A stretch of DNA of 64,000 bases, taken from NCBI GenBank assembly GCA_016712345.1, contig JADJRH010000011.1:2542001-2606000 (forward strand), read 5' to 3'. The DNA is from Polyangiaceae bacterium. GTDB lineage: Bacteria; Myxococcota_A; Polyangia; Polyangiales; Polyangiaceae. Both the position numbers and the translations under genes were made by a program. The notes below the pieces were generated by a model. The model had not been told where the DNA came from. It was given only the letters and a program-made list of their open reading frames with translations, and made no database searches. Below are positions 8,621 through 16,829 of this stretch, one piece after another; the stretch's first letter is position 1, and every line of letters begins with the position of its first letter.

Positions 8621-10208
8621 TCAAGGGGTGGTGAGCGCTTTTGCCAGATCAACGGCCAACTGGCGACTATCCGAAGTTGAACCCATGGTGATCACGGCTT
8701 TGCCGCCCGAGATTTCCGTCTGGATCACTGGAGCGGACACAACGCGACCGCGCACAACAATGGCGAACCGACGTTTGATGTTGGCGGCCGTTACCTGCCG
8801 GAAGCGCTCGCCGCCGTCGGTGGTGAATTGCAGTCTCACGAGCCAAGCCCCGCCGGCTCCGCCCTGATCAGGGTAAGCGTGCGCTGCGAGCACGTCTGCC
8901 CCTGTGAGCATTGGCTCATCGGCAACAAGAAAGGTGCGGAACCCGTACACGACGGGCGCGCCGTTTTCGTCGTCCGTCTCAGCGTCTTCTTGCAAGGCGA
9001 GGTGCGTGCCCGGGGGCACCGGGATCGAGTTGAGCCACGGTCGAATTCGTGCCTCCAAGGCGTCAAGCGTCTCACCTTCCTGGAGGATCGCTCTGGCGAA
9101 CCAGCGAGGCACAGTATTGCCGGGGCCAACGGGCGCGTTCTCTCTCTCAATCCGCACGCCCGTCGGAAAATTGATTCCGTCCAGTACTGCATTGAACGGG
9201 TCAGCGTCGTCTTCCACCCGGACCATTTGCAAGAGCTTGCTGCGTTGCTCAATTTCTTCGGCGGTGGGTGGCCGGGGAGGGCCGGGGCGAGTCGCGTTGT
9301 TGATAACAACAAGCCCGAGTAGGAACGCCGCAACCGCGATCACACCTTTTGTCGCGCCGCGCATGGGGCCGAGCGCTGCCGCGATGAGCGGTGGCTTCTT
9401 CTTTCGGGGTCGGTCCACGTTTAGCTTGTCGCTGCCGGCTCGCTCACTCCCTTCACGTTGGGGAGAAGCTGCTGTCGTCGGGTCCGGGAGCGCCGCTCGG
9501 AGGAGCTTGTGCGCGCGGGAGGCGTCGGCGGTGGGTACACGAAGCTCAATGGGCGCATACCCGGCGCCAAACTGGAACAACGACCGTTGCGCGAGGCCCA
9601 CGGCGACAACCTCTATCCCCCGATGACGAAGAGCTGCCTCTGCCGCAGCGGCGGCGAAGGGGCGCTCGTCGGTCCACACTGTCACGAGATCCGCTTTTGC
9701 GTTGCGCGCGCGGTGGCCGGCGATGGCGTCTATTACCCAGGCTGTGAGGGCCGGCAAAGCCCAAGTGTTCGAGCTGACTCCAAGCATAGAGAGGCACTGT
9801 AGACCCACGAGATAGCCAACCGTAGCGGGCATTGATTGCCATACGAGCGTGGCGGCGCCGCTCGTTCCCGACGGGGTCAGCTCGACACGCAACCGATCGA
9901 GAAGGCGCGCGACGCGGCCTGGAGAGCGAAACAAGAAGCCCAAGGTGACCGCCGCAAGGGCAGTGAGAACCACCGACCCAATGACCACGGTCGTATCTCC
10001 GGGAGAGCCGGTGGGCATCCCTGGAACCCCAAGGGTCGCGAGCGTTGCCGGCAGCAGGAAGAGCACGCTGGCCATGACGCGGGGCGCGACACCGCTTGAC
10101 GGCGCGGGAATCGCGATCTGTCGAGGCCGAGAAGGTTCGCCTCCCGAATCGGCAGCCGGGGAGTCCGACGGGGAGGGGGCGGAGCGCACGACCAGCGCGT
10201 GGCGACAA
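8621..10208 (-). CDS. SecY C-terminal half fused to SecD-like domain (frameshifted)
   Basis: After the frameshift near 10200 this frame continues a SecY-like protein: SSGVAPRVMASVLFLLPATL corresponds to the periplasmic loop and TM segment of SecY, followed by further hydrophobic segments. A linker with a Lys/Arg-rich cytoplasmic part and another TM (GVIAVAAFLLGLVVINN) leads to about 200 residues like the SecD periplasmic P1 head. That part ends RRFAIVVRGRVVSAPVIQTEI, matching the SecD pattern RRLAIVLDGKVxSAPVI. SecY and SecD are normally separate genes. The frame stays open to 10396 but that part has no homology. It could be a divergent accessory translocase or a decaying gene. Confidence 0.65.
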
Positions 10209-10956
10209 TGCTTGCCGCAATCCCGACAACCAGCACACCCAGCGAGAACGGAGCACCGGGGTTGGCTTGCTGCATCACAGCGGTCGACAAGGCAGTGGCC
10301 ACCGCGTGCCGCAGCGCCGAAACCCAGACGAGCCACACGATCCCATTGCCGAGGCCATACCTTGTGACGAGCTGCGCGACTGCCCAGAGAAAACATGTCC
10401 CCGCTGTCATGGTCAGGGGGAGTGTGAGGAGTCCCGCGCTGATAATTGAACGGTTCCGCAGCATGACGGCGATTCCGTAGGCCTGAAAGAGCGCCACGAG
10501 GACAGCGACGACGGCGGCGATTCGGTGGAGGCGCGCCCGCCCATCAGGCCCTGCGTGGCGCGCCCGACGAAGGCTCGGCACGAGGAGCGCCGCCAGTTCG
10601 ACGAGGGCATACGCTACGAGCACCGGCATCAGGCCGAGCGCTCCGACGCTCACATTTGCGGTTCTGGCGGTGGCCGTCTCCAGTTGAAGGAGGTTGAAAT
10701 CGACACCGGGCAAGGGGATACTCTCAAGCGCCACCGGAGCGAGCACCGCGCCGAGCGTAATCGCGAGCCGCACCGGAAACGAGAGGCGCGGCGCCGGCAC
10801 GAAGCTTGGGCCGGAGACAGCCTGTGCGCGCTCAGCCGGATCGGGCGGAAGCTCGCCGCCCGCAACAGGCGGTGCGTACACAGCGTCTTCTTTTGAGTCG
10901 TAACGCTCTCCCATTGCGGCAGAAAGCCGTAGGGGCCGCGATGTGTCAAGCTCCAC
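10197..10956 (-). CDS. SecY-like N-terminal half (frameshifted)
   Basis: This part encodes SecY-like membrane segments in the expected order: a region with IPLPGVDF, then NVSVGALGLMPVLVAYALVE, LVPSLRR, LVALFQAYGIAV, LTMTAGTCFLWAVAQ and YGLGNGIVW. The last matches the SecY sequence of conserved Gly residues (RGIGNGIS). The frame runs on to 9877 but loses similarity after GIAASIVATR. A single-base change near 10200 would join it to the downstream frame as SIVATR-LVVRSAP. Start is GTG at 10956 or ATG at 10914; neither has a clear ribosome binding site. It is far from the secY operon context expected for the housekeeping copy. Confidence 0.65.
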
Positions 10957-11058
10957 CTTCGAACGGGTAGACGGATAACCGTGCTCCGAGCCCCTCGGGG
11001 ATCCGTGGGCCAGCCGTGGACTATCAGGATGGGCGGAAAGTGGATCCCACCAATAAGC

Positions 11059-11093
11059 GGTGATTCCAATCCCACTGTTCGTTCACGCGCGCG
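11059..11093. repeat. Short diverged repeat, copy 2
   Basis: This is the second copy of the GGTGATTCCAATC...ACTGTTCGTTC...GCGCGCG sequence described at 5744-5781. It lies between the SecY-like gene and the methyltransferase gene. Confidence 0.5.
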
Positions 11094-11179
11094 AACGTAG
11101 ATAGGCGATCTTCGCGACTGGAGCGTTGACCTTTCGGTTATTTCCGGGTGGGTTTGTAGAGCCCATCCGCGCGAGCGAG

Positions 11180-11785
11180 TCAGGTTTTGTGTGCGTCATA
11201 GTAATGGTTTTGACCGTCATCCACGTACTCGGCAATCAGGGTGAGGCCCGCAGTTGAGAGAATGGCGCGGTACTCGTCGCGTCCGAGGGAAAGCGACTCG
11301 CGGCCGGTGAGTACGTCTTTCCAGGTGCATGGCAGTGCCGGGGAGGTGAACAGGAATTTGCCACCAGGGTTTAACGCGGGCGCAACCTTGTGAATGAGGC
11401 GCCGTTGTGCATCGGCTGGCAGCAGGAACATCAAGCCTACCGAGATGATGCCGTCAAACGTTCGTCCGAAAAAACGCGAGTCTTCGACGGTTTCGCAAGC
11501 GATCTGCGCATGAGGGAATTGGCGACGGAAGGCCGCGGCCAGGCTGGGCGAGGCATCCACGCCGTGGATGGTGAATCCGTCGTTCATCAAGGCCATGGAG
11601 ATGGGTACGCCGTGACCGCAGCCGAGGTCAAGAATGGATGCGCCCGGCCGGAGGGATTGGGCCCACGTTCGGACCGTTGCAACACCAATGCTCGATGGAT
11701 CACGTCGCTCTACGAACTCCGACGCGACTGCTTCGTAGCCGTTTGACGGATCGCGATCGGTGGTTGTTTGTGTTGGGATACCCAC
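11180..11785 (-). CDS. Class I SAM-dependent methyltransferase
   Basis: The protein has 201 residues. Motif I is ASILDLGCGHGVPIS; the acidic end of the next strand is IHGVDASPS, and FDGIISVGLMFLLP is the motif IV-like strand. These identify a small-molecule class I methyltransferase similar to UbiE/Tam-type proteins. The substrate cannot be inferred. A relic of a related copy lies at 8531-8602. Confidence 0.8.
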   Translation of the reverse strand: MGIPTQTTTDRDPSNGYEAVASEFVERRDPSSIGVATVRTWAQSLRPGASILDLGCGHGVPISMALMNDGFTIHGVDASPSLAAAFRRQFPHAQIACETVEDSRFFGRTFDGIISVGLMFLLPADAQRRLIHKVAPALNPGGKFLFTSPALPCTWKDVLTGRESLSLGRDEYRAILSTAGLTLIAEYVDDGQNHYYDAHKT

Positions 11786-12081
11786 GATTTTGCGCTCGGA
11801 GGGTACTCCGTTTGTCGCTCAACGGGAAGGAAAAATGCCTTTAGCGGCAATGTCAAACGTCACTGTCAGGTGTATCGCGGTCCTCAATTGCCTTTAGGAG
11901 GGTGGACCTAACGGTGTCGAACTGCGTGAGAATTCGTTTCGAAGGAGATGGCGGGTTTTCCACGCGCATTTCGTACTGAATCTACCCATGCCTGCTATCG
12001 CCGACGCATTGATCGTGGTCGCGCTGCTACGGCGGCTCACAAGACCGAGTGACTGATGAAACCCGAGGAGGCTAACGACAG
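11786..12081. other. Intergenic stretch without recognised gene
   Basis: No reading frame with recognisable homology or ribosome binding site is visible. It contains one TCTACCCA word (11981) and a diverged GTCACTGTCAGG reminiscent of the region's palindromic repeat. Confidence 0.6.
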
Positions 12082-12762
12082 TCAGACTAGCCGCTTTGGC
12101 TGTTTACCCCGCGTCATTTCTTCTAGAGCAACAATGGCGTCAGAGAGTGAATGCCGGTCTGGCATTTCAACACCATAACGCTCCGCAATGGCCGCGGCAG
12201 TCTTTGCCCACTTGGGATCAACCGCGTGTCCAACCTTCGCTGAAAGACGCACCAACTCGGTCAAGGCGCCCAGAACAGATGGAAGATACTTGGGGTCTTC
12301 ATAACCGAGCGCGTCCTCAAGCGCGACGAGCGCTTCCCTGTCCCTGTCTAACCCCTCCAGGGCATGGGCCCACGCCAGCGCGTGCATCCATCGCTGCGAG
12401 ACGTCTGCAAATCCCAGCTTAGCCCACACAGCACAGGCCTCTTCGGCTTCTGCATATCGGCCGGCGTCGAGCAAGACGAGCACGCGATGATCGGCGATGC
12501 TCCGCGCCAACCACTGCTCATGGTCGTGATCACGGCTTGCGTCTAAGATCGCGTCCAGGCACATCAACGCTTCATCATATTGCCCGTTTCGTTCGAGTGC
12601 CGAGATGTGCGGAAGCTTGTCTTCGTAGGCAGACCGCAGGTTCAAACGTTCAAGGCAGATCGCGCAGACCCTCTTGGTGCGCTCGGAACGCGCGTAACTA
12701 TCCGTTGCGGGTTGCTCTCCACAAAGCGCGCAAAGCAACGGAGTCTCATTCGGGAATTGCAT
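12082..12762 (-). CDS. Zinc-ribbon protein with TPR-like helical repeats
   Basis: The protein has 226 residues. The N-terminus carries CALC (11-14) and CAIC (33-36), a four-cysteine zinc ribbon. The rest is alpha-helical with TPR-like periodicity (ERNGQYDEALMCLDAIL, LLDAGRYAEAEEACAVW, LEGLDRDREALVALEDAL). It looks like a protein-protein interaction adaptor. It lies 33 bp downstream of the lipoprotein gene 12795-13610 in the same direction, matching the truncated pair at 5822-7101. Function is unknown. Confidence 0.6.
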   Translation of the reverse strand: MQFPNETPLLCALCGEQPATDSYARSERTKRVCAICLERLNLRSAYEDKLPHISALERNGQYDEALMCLDAILDASRDHDHEQWLARSIADHRVLVLLDAGRYAEAEEACAVWAKLGFADVSQRWMHALAWAHALEGLDRDREALVALEDALGYEDPKYLPSVLGALTELVRLSAKVGHAVDPKWAKTAAAIAERYGVEMPDRHSLSDAIVALEEMTRGKQPKRLV

Positions 12763-12794
12763 AACGCCTCATTGCTGACAGTACTATCACTTGG

Positions 12795-13610
12795 TCAGTT
12801 GCGTGGACATTTGTAATCCGGCCACATGCCTTTTTTGTGTCGACACTCGCGGGCACATGCCCCGCAATCTTTCATCGACCCAAAGTCCTTTTGATTCCAT
12901 GCGGGTTGATCCATGTTCTCCAGACATTCATTGAGCCAGACCTGGCATGGGTCATTTGGGGTGGGTTGAACGGTGGCGATGGGAGCGGCCGTGGCGGTCG
13001 GAGCCACCGTGGCCATGGGCATCGCGGTGACCGCCGGTTCTGCCGGCGCATCAATGACCGTCGGCGGTTTGGGCTTGGCGCGCCCTTTATCCACAATCAC
13101 GTGAACGTACACGGTATAAAGCGCATACCCAACCCCGATCAGCACCATCACTTCCATCAGTTGAATGGCTTGCGTCTGACCAAGCAGTGCTCTCGAATGG
13201 GGCGCGACGTGAATACTGTCAAACCCCTTGTGTTGCCGGAGCGCCAGGGCTTCGAGCGGTGTACGCATCCCGCGAAGCGCGTCGGCCATGCACGTTTCTA
13301 CCTCGGGGATATTTAGGGTAGAGTTGATGAGCATCACCTCATCTACCCATGCTTCCCGATCGTCTTCCGCCACGTGCAGAGTATAAGTCAGATCAAAGTT
13401 GACTTTGGTAAGCGGCGTGGGCCCTTTTTTTCCGCATTCGTGAAGCCGATCCACCACCCCATCGGGTAATTTACCATTGGCTGGCCAGGTAGTGCCCCCA
13501 CAACCGCCGAGCGTGGCAATGGCTGTATAAACGACGAACAGCGCGAACCCCAACGCCGCGAGCTGACGAACGCGCTTTTTCTTCCCTCCCGACTTTGCCT
13601 GATAGGTCAT
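12795..13610 (-). CDS. Membrane-anchored lipoprotein, variable Cys-rich tail (copy 2)
   Basis: The protein has 271 residues. It has the same layout as the protein at 6334-7101: a basic N-terminus, lipobox-like LGGCGG, soluble domain, second membrane segment, Pro/Ala linker. The DNA of the first two thirds is almost identical to copy 1. The tail is different and longer, with six cysteines (for example NDPCQVWLNECLEN and CGACARECRHKKG). A purine-rich AGGAGG site precedes the start. The preserved frame and preserved ribosome binding site in both copies suggest both are functional. Confidence 0.6.
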   Translation of the reverse strand: MTYQAKSGGKKKRVRQLAALGFALFVVYTAIATLGGCGGTTWPANGKLPDGVVDRLHECGKKGPTPLTKVNFDLTYTLHVAEDDREAWVDEVMLINSTLNIPEVETCMADALRGMRTPLEALALRQHKGFDSIHVAPHSRALLGQTQAIQLMEVMVLIGVGYALYTVYVHVIVDKGRAKPKPPTVIDAPAEPAVTAMPMATVAPTATAAPIATVQPTPNDPCQVWLNECLENMDQPAWNQKDFGSMKDCGACARECRHKKGMWPDYKCPRN

Positions 13611-13670
13611 TGAGAAAACCTCCTTTTTGGAGCAGTCAGGCGCGGATAAGCCGGACGACTATCGGCCGAA

Positions 13671-14176
13671 CACGTGAATAGGCCGACCTGTCCATCTGCG
13701 TCCGCGTCCATCTTCTCCCGCTCGCGGCAAGTATGCAAGCCGAATCTTGCGCGTCTGGTGCGTGTTTTCTAACGCAACGCGCTCAGTCGCCGACGCGCTC
13801 GATCAACTCGCACACTCGATCGGCGACGCTTGGCCCAGCGCTGCGTTTTCTACCCATTGGCGAGCAGCGAAAAGTGCATCTTGTGTCGGGGGGTTTCGAC
13901 GATGGGTGCGGTTTGGGCGCCCCCTGAGCGAACGAACCGAAGGTGAGGTGAGCGATTTGGGGGCGGAGGCGGCGCAGGCGCGCCAGCGCCGAGCCGGCCG
14001 AGAGGGGGCATTGTATAAACCGGATCTGACTGTCAAGTTAGATCTGACTATCAAACCGGATCTGACTGTCAGGTTGGTCGTTCGCGCAGGTCTTTTTTCG
14101 ATTGCGGTGTTTCGATGGAACGGCAAGATTGGCCGATGGAACGGCAACCTTGCCGCTCGAACGGCAACCTTGCCGG
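13671..14176. repeat. Long noncoding repeat block, copy B
   Basis: It shares nearly all of copy A, in the same orientation, between the lipoprotein module and the RNase H-like gene. Here the GAGAGGGGGCATTGT end is followed by three TGAC(T/A)(G/A)TCA units spaced 18 bp apart (14027, 14045, 14063) rather than two. It also has an extra AACGGCAA unit and a different internal segment around 13790-13830. The change in unit number between copies shows that the 18-bp unit expands and contracts. Confidence 0.75.
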
Positions 14177-14908
14177 TCAGTCTGAATGTTCAGGAGGCTC
14201 GCGAGGGTCTGGGAAATAAGGCGGTTCAGAGGATTCTTCCTCTGAATCTTCGAGCGGGAGATAGAGTTCCGGGAGAAAGTCTACATGCTCTTCGCGGCTC
14301 TCGTCCGCATCTGGGATCCACGATTCTGCGTTGAGCCATGGCGCAGGATCAAATAGCAGGTGCGCCTCCCAAACAACGGGACCGGCGTCCAACATCACCT
14401 TTTCAAGAAAGACCTCGAATGGGTCGGGGGACGACCGACGTGCCTTGGAACGAGGCCGTTCATCGTCGTCGGGGGGATTCAGGCGCCGCCATTCTGGCTC
14501 CCACGCCGCTCGCGCGAGACGACGCGCGAGTTGGTTCTTCCGTCTCGCCATATACCCGAAGTCACACCAGGTGAACCGTTTGGCAAGCTCCAGAATCTGA
14601 ATGTGGATGGGGTCGGTTGAGCCGGCTTGACTTTTGTGGCGCTTTCGCAAACGCGTGCGAAGGGGATTGTGGTCTGACCTCACATTGACGCGCGTATAGC
14701 CACGTTCAAGCGCGATCTCCATCGCTCGGCGAATGGCGAATGCCTCGACATCCTTCGCTGGCACATCGCGATGCAACTCGGAGATGCGGTCTATGATGGG
14801 GCCGCGTCCTCGGTTGCCTCGTTGTTGAACGACGATTCCGATCCCTGTGAGGCCAAGGGGATGGAAGTGCGACGCGTCGGCAATCAGTGTGTGTACCCAT
14901 TCAGGCAT
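14177..14908 (-). CDS. RNase H-like protein, fourth catalytic acid replaced
   Basis: The protein has 243 residues. TLIADASHF supplies the first Asp, VPAKDVEAFAIRRAMEIAL the Glu, and VNVRSDHNPL the second Asp of an RNase H fold of the RVT_3/plant-type kind. The final motif is KNQLARRLARAA, where the usual Asp (N-x-x-AD-x-LA) is Arg, so activity may be lost or altered. The C-terminal 90 residues are acidic and Pro-rich. It lies beside repeat block B, and a 3' relic of a second copy lies beside block A. Confidence 0.6.
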   Translation of the reverse strand: MPEWVHTLIADASHFHPLGLTGIGIVVQQRGNRGRGPIIDRISELHRDVPAKDVEAFAIRRAMEIALERGYTRVNVRSDHNPLRTRLRKRHKSQAGSTDPIHIQILELAKRFTWCDFGYMARRKNQLARRLARAAWEPEWRRLNPPDDDERPRSKARRSSPDPFEVFLEKVMLDAGPVVWEAHLLFDPAPWLNAESWIPDADESREEHVDFLPELYLPLEDSEEESSEPPYFPDPREPPEHSD

Positions 14909-15027
14909 GGTATGTCAGGGGTTCTTCCCAGGTGGTGGTTTCGCGGAGGTCGGCGTGTTGTTCTGTTCACGTCTTGCATGCGTCGTAGTGGTGGTTTTTA
15001 CAGTTGTTCACGTATTGTTTTGCGCGG

Positions 15028-15489
15028 CTAAGCGGCCGTCTCGTATGTGTACCCCATGACGTGACTCACATCATCAGGATCGAGGGATCGGTAGAGTGCA
15101 TTGGCGGCCTGATTGTCCTTGTCGGCGCCGAGCCAGACTTCTTCGCAGCCGTCTGCGCGCGCCATATCGATCAGTTTTTGCATCATGGCCTTTCCGGCGC
15201 CTTTTCGGCGTTGGTCGGCGCAAACGTCCACCTCATCGACATAGAGCCAGCGCTCGTTTGCGTACGGCTTTAGTTGAAATCTCGCGGAGGCGATGCCCAG
15301 GAGTGTTCTGGCGTTGTGGCGGATCTCATGGCAGACGACGAATAGGTTATCCTGCCGCGCCAAATAGGCGGATAACGCGGCAACGTCATACGGGTCCATT
15401 TCATTCGTGTCATCCCATGAGGCTTGGTTGATCTCGCCGACAAGCTGTTCGAGATCGCTGGCTGTGGTGACGACGCTCACGGTGATCAT
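15028..15489 (-). CDS. GNAT acetyltransferase, AAC(3)-I-like
   Basis: The protein has 153 residues. WLYVDEVDVCADQRRKGAGKAMMQKLI is the GNAT strand plus the acetyl-CoA pyrophosphate loop (RRKGAG), followed by ADKDNQAANALYRSL. The order and the Asp-rich WLGADKDNQAANALYR segment resemble the aminoglycoside 3-N-acetyltransferase I family. Overall similarity cannot be measured here, so resistance is only a possibility. The gene overlaps the HAD gene upstream by ATGA and is the last of a three-gene operon. Confidence 0.65.
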   Translation of the reverse strand: MITVSVVTTASDLEQLVGEINQASWDDTNEMDPYDVAALSAYLARQDNLFVVCHEIRHNARTLLGIASARFQLKPYANERWLYVDEVDVCADQRRKGAGKAMMQKLIDMARADGCEEVWLGADKDNQAANALYRSLDPDDVSHVMGYTYETAA

Positions 15490-15980
15490 GCTAAATGTTC
15501 TCCCAGAGTTTCGCTGTTGAGTAGAATTCGGCGCGCTTGTTCGATGTGTTCCTCTTCGAGCCCATCGTGAATATGGATAAAGTTTTTTCCAAATCCAATG
15601 CCGGCCTCGGTTGCATCGTCCAAAATGACAAACGGCGGGCGGACGGTGAATGATGACAGATAGCTTTCAATTTCGGCTTGGCGCGGGTGCCCTGGCATGC
15701 GGACTGTGCTGTCAGCGATCTCGTATGCGAAACCCTTTGCTTTGAGGCTGAATTGCGTTTTTTCGACCCCAAAGAGTCTGCGCCAACTTGAAGAGAGCAC
15801 CACCTCGGCATGTGTTGCGGCGATCAAGCGGTTGAGTCGTTCAACCCGGAGAGGGTCAATATGAGAGGTGGCGTCGAATGCGCCGTCGACAATAATCACG
15901 CCTTCACCGTTGGTGTTTTCTGCGATGAATTGTGCGGAGTTGAGTACGCCGTCGATGTCGAGAAAAATTAGGCGTTTCAT
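15486..15980 (-). CDS. HAD-like phosphatase (Swiss-army-knife RNA repair HAD type)
   Basis: The protein has 164 residues from the ATG that overlaps the upstream stop codon. KRLIFLDIDGVLNSA is HAD motif I (DxDG), VVLSSSWRRL is motif II with SSSW, and PPFVILDDATEAG is the motif IV acidic pair. The combination of DIDGVLN and SSSWR is typical of HAD_SAK_2 domains found with RNA-repair proteins and as standalone nucleotidases. The larger frame starting at 16058 is a run-through of the upstream gene. Confidence 0.7.
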   Translation of the reverse strand: MKRLIFLDIDGVLNSAQFIAENTNGEGVIIVDGAFDATSHIDPLRVERLNRLIAATHAEVVLSSSWRRLFGVEKTQFSLKAKGFAYEIADSTVRMPGHPRQAEIESYLSSFTVRPPFVILDDATEAGIGFGKNFIHIHDGLEEEHIEQARRILLNSETLGEHLA

Positions 15981-16540
15981 TGTCGGAGGGTGTTGGGGAG
16001 TTGGTAGTGTAACTCGGCAAGGCCGGAGCCGACCTGTCGGACGGACAGTAGTTTCCACGGTGGATTTGTGACTCGGCGGGGAAAAAGCGGTTTGCCTTTG
16101 CCGAGGGTGACAGAGGCAATTTGGAGGATCGCTTCATCTAAGAGGCCGGCGTCGTAGAACTGGCCCGCTAGGTCGCCACCGCCGACGATCCAGATGTTTT
16201 TGTCGGCCGCGGCGAGCACCATGTCGGCATGGATGGTTTGCACGTCACCGTGGACAAGGCGGATATCGGCGCCGGGAATCAGCGGCAGATGGCGATGGGT
16301 GAAGACCCATGTTGGTTGTGTGTAGGGCCATGCGGAGCCTGTGTCGTCTTTGACCTTTTCGGCGTTGCGGAGCATCCACTCGTAGGTGCTTGAGCCCATG
16401 GCAAGGGCGCCGACCTGGGCAATGAAATTGGGGTAGCTCGGGTCGTTGACGTCACCCAGTGGAAAGAGCCAGTCGATGGAGTTGTCTTCGGTGGCGATGA
16501 ATCCGTCAAGGCTTGTGGCGGTGAAGTATTGTGTTTTCAT
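15977..16540 (-). CDS. RibD/DHFR-family reductase-like protein
   Basis: The protein has 187 residues. MKTQYFTATSLDGFIATEDN, ALAMGSSTYEWML, WIVGGGDLAGQFYDAGLLDE are the expected blocks of the dihydrofolate-reductase-like RibD-C family. It differs clearly from the member at 7231-7788, so they are not a recent duplicate. First gene of the coupled operon with the HAD and GNAT proteins. Confidence 0.8.
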   Translation of the reverse strand: MKTQYFTATSLDGFIATEDNSIDWLFPLGDVNDPSYPNFIAQVGALAMGSSTYEWMLRNAEKVKDDTGSAWPYTQPTWVFTHRHLPLIPGADIRLVHGDVQTIHADMVLAAADKNIWIVGGGDLAGQFYDAGLLDEAILQIASVTLGKGKPLFPRRVTNPPWKLLSVRQVGSGLAELHYQLPNTLRQ

Positions 16541-16829
16541 GAGCGAGGGATGCTTGTGCGGATGTTTTGCGGTGGAATTATTGGAACCCTTCCGCCGCGG
16601 CTCATCTTCGCTGGGTCACGTTGAGCGCGCAAGGCGAATTTTGTCCGTTCGCGGCGGCGCGGGTGCGTCGGCGCTGAGCCGGCCGAGAGGGGGCATTGTT
16701 GGAATTGCTTGTGATTGGTTGCCCATTCACTCGGGTGAACGAACAGTGCCACTGGAAAAGGTGCGGGCGGCGTTGTTCCGGGATTTTGGCCGAGCGCGAT
16801 GGGCGCGGGCGTGAAATCTGTGTCGCGCG
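16541..16829. other. Intergenic stretch with partial repeat copy D
   Basis: No gene is recognised. Positions 16672-16700 contain the GAGAGGGGGCATTGT end of the long repeat family with the preceding GAGCCGGCC, but the adjacent tandem TGACTGTCA units are missing. A GGTGAACGAACAGT sequence at about 16733 resembles the inverted ACTGTTCGTTC part of the repeat at 5744 and 11059. Confidence 0.5.
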
